Program-made: the position numbers and the translations under genes
Shown here: piece after piece, positions 40,338 through 50,631 of the stretch
Numbering within the stretch: the first letter of the stretch is position 1
How the letters are laid out: each line of letters begins with the position of its first letter
Notes under the pieces: generated by a model
Told to the model about the DNA's origin: nothing
The model's input: the letters and a program-made list of their open reading frames with translations, nothing else
Databases searched by the model: none
NCBI RefSeq assembly: GCF_011752525.1
Contig: NZ_VWXI01000008.1
Coordinates: forward strand, 124,001-188,000
DNA: 64,000 nt
Reading direction: 5' to 3'
Source: Pantoea sp. Cy-639
GTDB lineage: Bacteria > Pseudomonadota > Gammaproteobacteria > Pseudomonadales > Pseudomonadaceae

Positions 40338-41714
40338 ATGGCTATCAGTGTTTTCGACCTTTTCAAGATTGGCATCGGTCCCTCCAGCTCCCATACCGTC
40401 GGCCCCATGCGCGCCGCGGCGACATTCGCCCAGGCGCTGCGTGAGCGTGACCTGCTGGCACGGGTGAGCCGTGTCGAGGTGCGCCTGTACGGCTCGCTGT
40501 CGGCCACCGGCGTTGGCCATGCCACCGACCGTGCCTGCCTGCTGGGCCTCATGGGCCAGTGGCCGGACCGGATCGACCCGCACAGCATCGAGCCGCGCAT
40601 CGCCCACTTGCTGCAGGAGCAGTGCCTGATGCTCGATGGCAGTCATCCGGTGGTGTTCCAGTACGCCCGTGACATGCGCCTGCTCGACGAGAACCTGGCC
40701 TATCATCCCAATGCCATGAGCCTTGAGTGTTTCGACGAACAGGGCAGCCTGTTCGTCCAGACCTACTACTCCATTGGCGGCGGCTTCATCCTCGAAGCCG
40801 GCGAGATCGATGCGCCCCAGGCCAGCGAAGGCCAGGTCGAGCTGCCCTACGAGTTCTCCAGCGGCGCGCAACTGCTGGCCCTGTGCAAGGCCCACAACCT
40901 CAGCGTCAGCCAGCTGATGCTGGCCAATGAGTGCGCCTGGCGCCCGGAGCACGAGGTACGTGAAGGCCTGCTGAAGATCTGGGCGGCCATGGGCGAATGC
41001 GTCGACAATGGCCTGCGCAACGAAGGCATCCTGCCTGGCGGGCTCAACGTCAAGCGTCGCGCCGCGCGCCTGCACCGCAGCCTGCAGGAGCTGGGCAAGC
41101 CCAACGTGATCGGCTCAACCCTCAGCGCCATGGAGTGGGTCAACCTGTTCGCCCTGGCGGTCAACGAGGAGAACGCCGCCGGCGGGCGCATGGTCACCGC
41201 GCCCACCAACGGTGCGGCCGGGATCATTCCGGCGGTGTTGCACTACTACATGAAGTTCAACCCCGGTGCCTGCGACGACGACGTGGTGGCCTTCCTGCTG
41301 GCCGCTGCCGCAGTCGGCATCCTGTGCAAGAAGAACGCTTCGATTTCCGGGGCCGAAGTGGGCTGCCAGGGCGAGGTCGGTTCGGCCTGCTCGATGGCCG
41401 CCGCGGGTCTGGCCGAGGTGCTGGGGGCGACCCCGCCGCAACTGGAGAACGCCGCTGAGATCGCCTTGGAGCACAATCTTGGGCTGACCTGCGACCCGGT
41501 CGGTGGACTGGTGCAGATTCCGTGCATCGAACGCAACGCCATCGCCGCGGTGAAGGCGATCAATGCCGTGCAGATGGCCCTGCGTGGCGACGGCGAGCAC
41601 TTCATCTCCCTCGACCGGGTGATCCGCACCATGCGCGATACCGGCGCCGACATGCACGCGAACTACAAGGAGACCTCCCGTGGCGGCCTGGCCGTCGCGT
41701 TCGTCGAGTGCTGA
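40338..41714 (+). CDS. sdaA: L-serine ammonia-lyase (iron-sulfur, SdaA/SdaB type)
   Basis: 458-residue enzyme converting L-serine to pyruvate and ammonia, close to the 454 of E. coli SdaA. N-terminal [25 protein letters not shown] is the family signature; [17 protein letters not shown] is the active-site helix. The [4Fe-4S] cysteines are in [18 protein letters not shown] and the third in [19 protein letters not shown]. The ATG at 40338 gives the family-standard start; upstream frame extension to 40179 would read through the operator. Serine transporter 156 bases downstream. The sdaA/sdaB name is chosen by family, not by paralogue. Confidence 0.92.
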   Translation: MAISVFDLFKIGIGPSSSHTVGPMRAAATFAQALRERDLLARVSRVEVRLYGSLSATGVGHATDRACLLGLMGQWPDRIDPHSIEPRIAHLLQEQCLMLDGSHPVVFQYARDMRLLDENLAYHPNAMSLECFDEQGSLFVQTYYSIGGGFILEAGEIDAPQASEGQVELPYEFSSGAQLLALCKAHNLSVSQLMLANECAWRPEHEVREGLLKIWAAMGECVDNGLRNEGILPGGLNVKRRAARLHRSLQELGKPNVIGSTLSAMEWVNLFALAVNEENAAGGRMVTAPTNGAAGIIPAVLHYYMKFNPGACDDDVVAFLLAAAAVGILCKKNASISGAEVGCQGEVGSACSMAAAGLAEVLGATPPQLENAAEIALEHNLGLTCDPVGGLVQIPCIERNAIAAVKAINAVQMALRGDGEHFISLDRVIRTMRDTGADMHANYKETSRGGLAVAFVEC

Positions 41715-41731
41715 GTCCAAGCGCTGACTTT

Positions 41732-41792
41732 CGGGAGCGGGCTTGCCCCGTGATGGCGAGGCAATGCCCATCGCCGGGCACGCCCGCTCCGG
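41732..41792. repeat. REP-like palindrome between sdaA and the transporter
   Basis: Imperfect inverted repeat: CGGGAGCGGGCTTGCCCCG at 41732-41750 and CCGGGCACGCCCGCTCCGG at about 41774-41792, with GATGG/CCATC inside. The GGGAGCGGGC core is the Pseudomonas REP motif. It may shorten the sdaA message or insulate the transporter. Confidence 0.7.
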
Positions 41793-41870
41793 CATGCGTC
41801 ACTGCAACATCCTGCTGAACCTGCAACACCCGCTGTACCTGCGACAAAAACAACTACAAAGGCGATACCC

Positions 41871-43172
41871 ATGACTGATGTACAAAGCACCACGAGCGTT
41901 CGTGCGGATTCGGCTGCCCCGGCGACGGGCTCGACCACCTGGAACCGTCACGACACCACCTGGGCCCTGGGCCTGTATGGCACCGCCATCGGTGCCGGCA
42001 CCCTGTTCCTGCCGATCAACGCCGGGGTAGGGGGCTTCTGGCCGCTGCTGATCCTGGCGTTGCTGGCCTTCCCCATGACCTTCTTCGCCCACCGCGCGCT
42101 GACCCGCTTCGTGCTCTCCGGGCGCAAGGGCGGCAGCGAGGACATCACCGAGGTGGTGGAAGAGCACTTCGGCACCGGCGCCGGCAAGCTGATCACCCTG
42201 CTGTACTTTTTCGCCATCTTCCCGATCCTGCTGGTGTACAGCGTGGCATTGACCAACACCCTGACCAGCTTCCTCGAGCACCAACTGCACCTGACCCCGC
42301 CACCCCGTGCCTTGCTGGCACTGCTGCTGATCTGCGGGCTGATGATCATCGTGCGCTGTGGCCAGCAGTTGATCGTCAAGGCCATGAGCGTGCTGGTGTA
42401 CCCCTTCGTCGCCTCGCTGCTGCTGTTGGCGGTGAGCCTGGTGCCCAACTGGAACGGCGCGTTCTTCGCCCAGGCCAATGAGGGCATCAGCGCCTCGAAG
42501 CTGTTGCTGACCCTGTGGCTGGCGATTCCGGTGATGGTGTTCTCGTTCAACCACTCGCCGATCATTTCGGCCTTCGCCGTCGACCAGAAACACCGCTACG
42601 GGGCCGACGCCGACCGCAAGAGCGGGCGCACCCTGGCCACCGCCCACGTGATGATGGTGCTGACGGTGATGTTCTTCTGCTTCAGCTGCGTGCTGGCCCT
42701 GAGCCCTGGCGACCTGGCCGCGGCCAAGGCGCAGAACATCTCGATCCTGTCGTACCTGGCCAACCACTTCCAGACCCCGGTGATCGCCTTCGTCGCGCCA
42801 TTGATCGCCCTGGTGGCGATCACCAAGTCGTTCCTGGGCCACTACATCGGCGCCAGCGAAGGCTTCCAGGGCATGATCGTCAAGAGCCTGCGCGGGCGTG
42901 GCAAGGCTTGGCCGGCCAAACGCCTGGAGCGGGCCACGGCGCTGTTCATGGTGGTGACCTGCTGGGCGGTGGCGACCCTCAATCCGAGCATTCTCGGGCT
43001 GATCGAAAGCCTCGGTGGGCCGGTGATCGCCTGCCTGCTGTTCCTGATGCCGATGTACGCGGTGCGCAAGGTACCGGCGCTGCGTCAGTACTCGGGCACG
43101 CTGTCGAATGTGTTCGTGGTGCTGATCGGCTTGATCACGCTGTCGGCGATCGTCTACAGCTTCGTCGCCTGA
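41871..43172 (+). CDS. sdaC: Serine transporter of the hydroxy/aromatic amino acid permease family
   Basis: 433-residue inner-membrane permease with 11 predicted helices. TWALGLYGTAIGAGTLFLPINAGVGGFWPLL at the start is the signature of the serine/threonine/aromatic permease family; the QRTWxxx-like PVMVFSFNHSPIISAFA and KSFLGHYIGASEGFQGMI are typical of SdaC/YhaO members. About 35 residues of cytoplasmic N-terminus precede helix 1. AAGGCGA precedes the ATG. The pairing with L-serine dehydratase gives import and deamination of serine. Confidence 0.88.
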   Translation: MTDVQSTTSVRADSAAPATGSTTWNRHDTTWALGLYGTAIGAGTLFLPINAGVGGFWPLLILALLAFPMTFFAHRALTRFVLSGRKGGSEDITEVVEEHFGTGAGKLITLLYFFAIFPILLVYSVALTNTLTSFLEHQLHLTPPPRALLALLLICGLMIIVRCGQQLIVKAMSVLVYPFVASLLLLAVSLVPNWNGAFFAQANEGISASKLLLTLWLAIPVMVFSFNHSPIISAFAVDQKHRYGADADRKSGRTLATAHVMMVLTVMFFCFSCVLALSPGDLAAAKAQNISILSYLANHFQTPVIAFVAPLIALVAITKSFLGHYIGASEGFQGMIVKSLRGRGKAWPAKRLERATALFMVVTCWAVATLNPSILGLIESLGGPVIACLLFLMPMYAVRKVPALRQYSGTLSNVFVVLIGLITLSAIVYSFVA

Positions 43173-43185
43173 ACCGGTGAGGCAT

Positions 43186-43251
43186 CGCGGGGCCGGCCCG
43201 CTCCCACGCCGCGATGATGGCGTGGGAGCGGGCCGGCCCCGCGACGTTTTT
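43186..43251. terminator. Very long perfect hairpin (REP-type) after the serine transporter
   Basis: Perfect 25-bp arms at 43186-43210 and 43219-43243 around an 8-base loop, built on GGCCGGCCCGCTCCCACG, followed by a TTTTT run (43247-43251). It lies between convergent genes and serves as the serine transporter terminator. Confidence 0.85.
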
Positions 43252-43255
43252 CAGA

Positions 43256-43711
43256 TCAGGCGTGTTCCAGGTGCTTGATCGCCGCCTTCAGGCGCTCGGC
43301 TGGCCTGGCGTGGTCCTGGTGGGTGATCTCCGGGACCTTGCGTACCCGGCCATGCTGGTCGATCCAGTGGCCGTTGGCGAAGTACCGGTAGCTGGCGGTG
43401 CCATGGCTCCAGGCCTTGTCCAGCAGGCCTTGCAAGTGGAAGGTCTGGGCGATCTGGCTGAACGGGCCGCTGGGGCTGCCGTCCAGGTGCAGGATCACCG
43501 ACGGGCTGGCGGCTGGCACGAACGGCAGTTCGCTGTAGCTGCCCCAGACATCGGCGTGGAACACCTGCACCGGATGGGTGGCCTGGTACAGGCGGGCCTT
43601 GCCGGTGACTTTCTTGCTCACCACGTTCACCAGCAGGTCGAGGGTCAGGAACGGTGCGCCAGGCAGGCCGTTGCCAACGTTCAGGCGGGTATGGAAAAGT
43701 CCGATGGCCAT
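43256..43711 (-). CDS. DUF1842 domain protein
   Basis: 151 residues, cytoplasmic, no signal peptide. LPGAPFLTLDLLVNVVSKKVTGKARLYQATHP and VFHADVWGSYSELPF match the DUF1842 pattern, and AWSHGTASYRYFANGHWIDQHG is the second conserved block. It is clearly paralogous to the neighbour at 43732 (20 bases away). Function unknown; such proteins often come in tandem with small DUF1843 proteins in Pseudomonas and Burkholderia. Confidence 0.75.
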   Translation of the reverse strand: MAIGLFHTRLNVGNGLPGAPFLTLDLLVNVVSKKVTGKARLYQATHPVQVFHADVWGSYSELPFVPAASPSVILHLDGSPSGPFSQIAQTFHLQGLLDKAWSHGTASYRYFANGHWIDQHGRVRKVPEITHQDHARPAERLKAAIKHLEHA

Positions 43712-43731
43712 TGCTGATTCTCCTTGTCTGC

Positions 43732-44325
43732 TCAGGCTTTCTTGGCGGCCTTGCCGGCCGGGCTCTTGGTCGAGGCGATGGCCTGGTCGAGGGCCTTGCC
43801 CACGGCGCCGCTGGCCAGCTGCTTGAGCTGCGCGACATCGCCGGTGGCGATGGCCGCCTCCAGGGTGGCGCTGTGCAGCTCACGCTGCAGGTCGACGTTG
43901 GCCAGGGTCTGCACGTGCTGGGGCTGCAGGACCACCGGCGCATTGTCGATCTCGATCCAGCGCTGGCCGCTGTAATAGCGGTAGTTGGCCAAACCGCGTT
44001 GCCAGTCGAGCTCCAGCAGTCCTTGCAGGTTCAGCTGGATCGGCGAATTGGCCTGCGGACCGCCTTGGTTGCCGCGCAGGGTGAGCAGGATCTTGCCTTC
44101 GCTCGGTGGCTGCACGGACAGGTAGCTGTAGGTACCCCAGACATCCAGGTGCAGGTCCAGCGGCGGGTTGGTGGCCTGGGTCAGCTGTGCGTGGCCACGC
44201 ACGCTGCGATCGGGTGTATAGACCAGCAGGTTGAGTTCCAGGCGCGGGGCGCCCGGCAGGTTGGCGCCGACGAGATAGGACACCGGGAACAGGCCTTCGG
44301 CGGGTGCGAGTAGCGATTCAGACAT
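43732..44325 (-). CDS. DUF1842/DUF1843 domain protein
   Basis: 197 residues. The first 145 residues are DUF1842-like (LPGAPRLELNLLVYTPDRSVRGHAQLTQATNP, LDVWGTYSYLSVQP, GLANYRYYSGQRWIEID). The C-terminal ~50 residues match DUF1843 (LEAAIATGDVAQLKQLASGAVGKALDQA) and end in a lysine-rich tail. The ATG at 44325 follows GGAGG; a longer frame to 44367 lacks a ribosome site. It is upstream of its paralogue in the same operon. Function unknown. Confidence 0.75.
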   Translation of the reverse strand: MSESLLAPAEGLFPVSYLVGANLPGAPRLELNLLVYTPDRSVRGHAQLTQATNPPLDLHLDVWGTYSYLSVQPPSEGKILLTLRGNQGGPQANSPIQLNLQGLLELDWQRGLANYRYYSGQRWIEIDNAPVVLQPQHVQTLANVDLQRELHSATLEAAIATGDVAQLKQLASGAVGKALDQAIASTKSPAGKAAKKA

Positions 44326-44589
44326 GATTGCCTCCATTGCATTCGATGAATGACAGACCGTTACCACGACTGGCGCAGGCGGGCGGAAGAGGCGGGGAAA
44401 GGCAGGAGAACGGGCGGATGAACTGGCGTGCCCGGTGCGAGCGGCTGTTGGCAGCCGGCTTGTGCAGCCATCCCTGGTACATGGTGCCGCCTGCCTGGCA
44501 GCCCGCTTGAGTTAAGCAGGGCGGCCAGGCAGTGATGGCCTTTTTGCAGTATCTCCGACGAGCGGTTCAGAACTTGACTGACTGGTCAC

Positions 44590-45267
44590 TCATTTCGCTT
44601 TGCGTTGCAGTGCCACGAAACTGCGACGCATGTCCCTGGCCCAGCCGTCGAGCACGGGCTTGACGTCGTCGAGGGTCAGTTGCTGGGTGTCGTTCTCCAG
44701 GGCCTTGCCGTTGCCCTTGCGTACCACCTGGGCCAGCACCTGCTGGCTGCTGCCGTCGAGGAACGCGGCCTCGACGCCGATGTCCACGTCCTGGTCACGC
44801 CCGCCGGCGGCGGTATTGACGGCGGCGGCGACCAGGGCGATGGGGATCACCTCGTAGGGCTTGAGCCCCTCGTTGCTGGTGGACACTGCGGTGATCGCCG
44901 GGCGTACCACGATGGTGTCCGCGCCCGGGGTCTTGACCAGGGTCAGCACGCTGCCCAGTTCGCGACGCATCGCCTCGTTGAAGTAGCGGGTGATCTGCTG
45001 CAGGGTCTGCGCCGAAATCACCGCGGTCGGTTGTGGCTTGGGGTAGTACTGGCTGGGCTCGATGAACACCTTGGTGTAGCGGCTGGCCTTGACGTCCGGA
45101 TCGATCCAGCGCATCACCGGCGTCCCGGACGCGCTTTGTGCAGGCTTCAGGCGACTGTAGTCCTTGAGAAACCCGGAATAGTCCTTGGGGTCGACCTTGT
45201 TGCTGGAGCAGGCAACCAGTGCCAGCACAGCAGCGCACAGCAGGGTGGCGCGGGGCAGTTGCATCAT
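44590..45267 (-). CDS. DUF3313 lipoprotein
   Basis: 225-residue lipoprotein with lipobox LVACSS at residues about 16-20. The mature part begins KDYSGFLKDYSRLKPAQSASG, typical of DUF3313, then MRWIDPDVKASRYTKVFIEP and a C-terminal half with IGVEAAFLDGSSQQVLAQVVRKG. The ATG at 45267 (MMQLPR...) is preferred over one 15 bases upstream that has no ribosome site. Likely in the outer membrane or periplasm; role unknown. It is monocistronic between the DUF1842 pair and the polyamine genes. Confidence 0.75.
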   Translation of the reverse strand: MMQLPRATLLCAAVLALVACSSNKVDPKDYSGFLKDYSRLKPAQSASGTPVMRWIDPDVKASRYTKVFIEPSQYYPKPQPTAVISAQTLQQITRYFNEAMRRELGSVLTLVKTPGADTIVVRPAITAVSTSNEGLKPYEVIPIALVAAAVNTAAGGRDQDVDIGVEAAFLDGSSQQVLAQVVRKGNGKALENDTQQLTLDDVKPVLDGWARDMRRSFVALQRKAK

Positions 45268-45394
45268 GATGACGGGTTCCATGTGTGGGTTGGCCAGATC
45301 AACGCTAGCAGGTGCCAGGCGGATGGCCAGCACCTTGCCCGGCGTGTCGGAAGATTCTGCTCCAGCTCACGGAAATGGCCAGTTCTGCAGGGCT

Positions 45395-46690
45395 TCAGCC
45401 CAACGCCTCACGCAGTCGGTACCACAGCATCCCCAGCGCCAGCAGTGGCGAGCGCAGGGCCTTGCCGCCGGGGAAGGTCAGGTGCGGCACCGCGCTGAAC
45501 ACGTCCAGGCCCTGGCTGGCCTGGGTGGCGATGGCCTCGGCCAGCAGCTTCGCGGTCCAGTGGGTGACGTTGAGACCGTGCCCGGAGTAGCCCTGGGCGT
45601 AGTACACGTTGGGGTGCTGGCTGAGCCGGCCGACCTGGGGGAAGCGGTTGGCAGTGATGCCGATCATGCCGCCCCATTGGTAGTCCAGGCGCACATCCGC
45701 CAGTTGCGGGAACACCTTGAGCACCTTGGGCCGCATGTAGGCGCCGATGTCCTTCGGGTCGCGCCCGGAGTAGTGGCAGGCGCCGCCGAACAGCAGGCGC
45801 CGGTCGGCAGTCAGCCGGTAGTAGTCCAGGCCTACCTTCTGGTCGCACAGCGCCATGTTCTGTGGAATCAGCGTGCGCGCGAGGGCTTCGGGCAGTGGCG
45901 CGGTGGCCACCACGTAGCTACCGGCGGGCAGCACCTTGCCGCTCAGGCGCGGTTCCAGTTCGTCTAGGTGGGCGTTGCAGCCGAGCACCAGGTGTTGCGC
46001 GCGGACCTTGCCGCGCGCGGTGTGCAGGGTCACCGTGGCGCCGTGGTCGATACGCAGCACCGGGCTCTGCTCGAAGATCCGCACCCCCAGGCCGTGGGCC
46101 GCGCGGGCTTCGCCCTGCACCAGGTCGAGCGGGTGCAAGTGGCCCGAGCCCATGTCCACCAGGCCTCCGGCGTACAGGTCGCTGGCCACTACCTCATGCA
46201 TGCGCCCGGGCTCGACCAGGCGGGTTTCGTGGCGATAGCCGAGCTCGGCCAGCTCGCGCTGCTCGTCGGCAAAGGCGGCGAACTGCGCCGGGGTGTTGGC
46301 CAGTTCGCAGAAGCCCCAGCGCAGGTCGCAGGCGATGGCGTACTGCTCGATGCGCCGGGCCACCAGCGCCACCGAGTCGATGCCGGCCTGCTTGAGGTAG
46401 CGCACGCCATCCTGGCCAACGTGGCGGGCAAACCCCGAGACGTCGTGGCCGATCCCGCGAATCAGCTGGCCGCCGTTGCGGCCACTGGCGCCCCAGCCGA
46501 TCCGCCGGGCTTCCAGCAACACCACCGAGAGGCCGCGTTCGGCCAGTTCCAGGGCCGCGTTGACCCCGGTCAGGCCACCGCCGACCACGCACACGTCGGC
46601 TTGCAGGTCCTGCTCGAGCACAGGGTAGGGAGCCGCCTGGCGCGCCGTGGCGGCGTAGTAGGAGGCGGTGTGTTCAGTCATGTGTGGCAT
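45395..46690 (-). CDS. puuB: FAD-dependent amine oxidase, gamma-glutamylputrescine oxidoreductase (PuuB) type
   Basis: 431-residue DAO-fold flavoprotein: DVCVVGGGLTGVNAALELAERG at the N-terminus, RIGWGASGRNGGQL next, and GGMIGITANRFPQVGRL plus YYAQGYSGHGLNVTHW near the C-terminus are shared with PuuB-type enzymes. It should oxidise gamma-glutamylated polyamine to the aldehyde, the second step after the synthetase at 47890. The polyamine-binding protein gene is 13 bases upstream and the three genes form one operon. Other DAO amine oxidases share the same motifs, so substrate is a context-based inference. Confidence 0.82.
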   Translation of the reverse strand: MPHMTEHTASYYAATARQAAPYPVLEQDLQADVCVVGGGLTGVNAALELAERGLSVVLLEARRIGWGASGRNGGQLIRGIGHDVSGFARHVGQDGVRYLKQAGIDSVALVARRIEQYAIACDLRWGFCELANTPAQFAAFADEQRELAELGYRHETRLVEPGRMHEVVASDLYAGGLVDMGSGHLHPLDLVQGEARAAHGLGVRIFEQSPVLRIDHGATVTLHTARGKVRAQHLVLGCNAHLDELEPRLSGKVLPAGSYVVATAPLPEALARTLIPQNMALCDQKVGLDYYRLTADRRLLFGGACHYSGRDPKDIGAYMRPKVLKVFPQLADVRLDYQWGGMIGITANRFPQVGRLSQHPNVYYAQGYSGHGLNVTHWTAKLLAEAIATQASQGLDVFSAVPHLTFPGGKALRSPLLALGMLWYRLREALG

Positions 46691-46703
46691 GGGCGGGCTC
46701 GGC

Positions 46704-49248
<2,545 letters not shown>

Positions 49249-49410
49249 ACAGACCTCGTGGTTGGTTTTTTTTGTGCTGGGAGCGGTGGCCTGCACGCAG
49301 GGTCACTTCCCACAGGTGCCGCTGAGGACTATCTTGGGCGCAGCCCGCCGGGCCGATCTATCCACTTTTGTCGTCGTTGAATGCACCAAAAGAGTGCAAT
49401 AGGACAGCGC

Positions 49411-50316
49411 GTGACAACGCCAACCGCCTTGCAAGTGCAGGATTACCGCACCACCGATGTGACCGAACAGACCCGCGCCACCCCAGGTTGGCAGCAGCAG
49501 TACCGGCAGATGTCCCCGGGGCATTTCAGCGGTCAGCTGCGCTGGTTGGGGCTCGAGGGCGTGGAGGTGTACGAGGAGCGCCTGAACACTCGGGTCGAGC
49601 AGTTTTTCCGTGCGCCCAGCGGCGCACTGGCGTTCTGTTTCGACCGCAGCGAAAACAGCCTGTACCTGCTCAACGAGGACAGTCGCAATATCTGGATCAC
49701 TCCGGAGAACTACCAGGAAGTGGCGGTGGTGTTCGAACAATCGTTCCTGCGCAGCCATGGCCTGGACATGGAACGCCTGCGGGGCTTGTTCATGGTGCCG
49801 CTGACCTGCCGGCAGAACACCCTGTTCGGCAACTGGCTGAGCGCCACGCTCAGTCGCCTGGGCCAGGCGGACTGCGCGCTGGAGGGCAGGGCGCTGGCCG
49901 AGCAACTGCTGGAAGACTGCCTGTTCATTCTCGACAACGCCGGCCAGCGCCTGCAGGGCGATGCCCTGGGGCGGCGCGACGAGGAGCGGGCGATCATGCG
50001 GCGGGTCAGCGAATGGTCGGCCGACTGCCCCGAGGAGACCCTCAACCTGCTGGAGCTGGCCCAGGTCGCGGGCGTGTCGCTGCGTCAACTGCAGCAGGCA
50101 TTCAAGGCTTTCACCGGGTTGCCCCCCGCGCATTGGCTGCGTCTGCGCAGGCTCAATGGCGCACGCCGGGACCTGTTGCGCGAGGCCGACGTCACAGTGG
50201 CCGAGGTGGCCATGCGCTGGTCGTTCTGGCACCTGGGGCGGTTTTCCGAGAGCTACCGCCAGCTGTTTCGCGAGCTGCCGAGCGAGACGCTCAAGCGTGC
50301 GCGGGGAGGGGCCTGA
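49411..50316 (+). CDS. AraC-family regulator, probably of the polyamine operon
   Basis: 301 residues with C-terminal helix-turn-helix pair: ETLNLLELAQVAGVSLRQLQQAFKAFTGLPPAHWLRLRRLNGARRDLL then VAEVAMRWSFWHLGRFSESYRQLF, typical of the EutR/cupin-type AraC proteins. The N-terminal domain (about 30-190) is a likely effector domain. An ATG at 49381 is possible but the GTG at 49411 has AGGA at a good distance and is preferred. It is divergent from the gamma-glutamylpolyamine synthetase gene, so it likely regulates it. Confidence 0.78.
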   Translation: MTTPTALQVQDYRTTDVTEQTRATPGWQQQYRQMSPGHFSGQLRWLGLEGVEVYEERLNTRVEQFFRAPSGALAFCFDRSENSLYLLNEDSRNIWITPENYQEVAVVFEQSFLRSHGLDMERLRGLFMVPLTCRQNTLFGNWLSATLSRLGQADCALEGRALAEQLLEDCLFILDNAGQRLQGDALGRRDEERAIMRRVSEWSADCPEETLNLLELAQVAGVSLRQLQQAFKAFTGLPPAHWLRLRRLNGARRDLLREADVTVAEVAMRWSFWHLGRFSESYRQLFRELPSETLKRARGGA

Positions 50317-50631
50317 GCTGCTGGGCGGGGCGTCCTGGCCATGGCGCTGCAGGCTCGGGATCGAGGTGCGCGATCGTGCCGATGCGCCCCTGATATTCAC
50401 CGACGCTGCTGACGATGTAGCGATGCCGATTGACCTGGCGTAATCAATTTCAGACACTCACGACTTTCAGCTGTAGGCCATCTCCTTGTCCTTGAGCCGA
50501 AATAACCCTGCCAGGCGTGGGCAACCACCCCTGGTTTGATGGGGCCGCGGGTTTGCGGCCGAGCATTGCAGCGATACACCGGTCGACCCAGGACGGGCGA
50601 TCCAACAACAAATACAAGAGAAGTCATCGAC
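50317..50631 (+). other. Intergenic region before the autotransporter genes
   Basis: 315 bases. Contains TTGACC (50430-50435) without a clear -10, and a small hairpin GGCCGC (50543-50548) / GCGGCC (50555-50560) within the likely leader of the first autotransporter. No gene seen. Confidence 0.35.
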
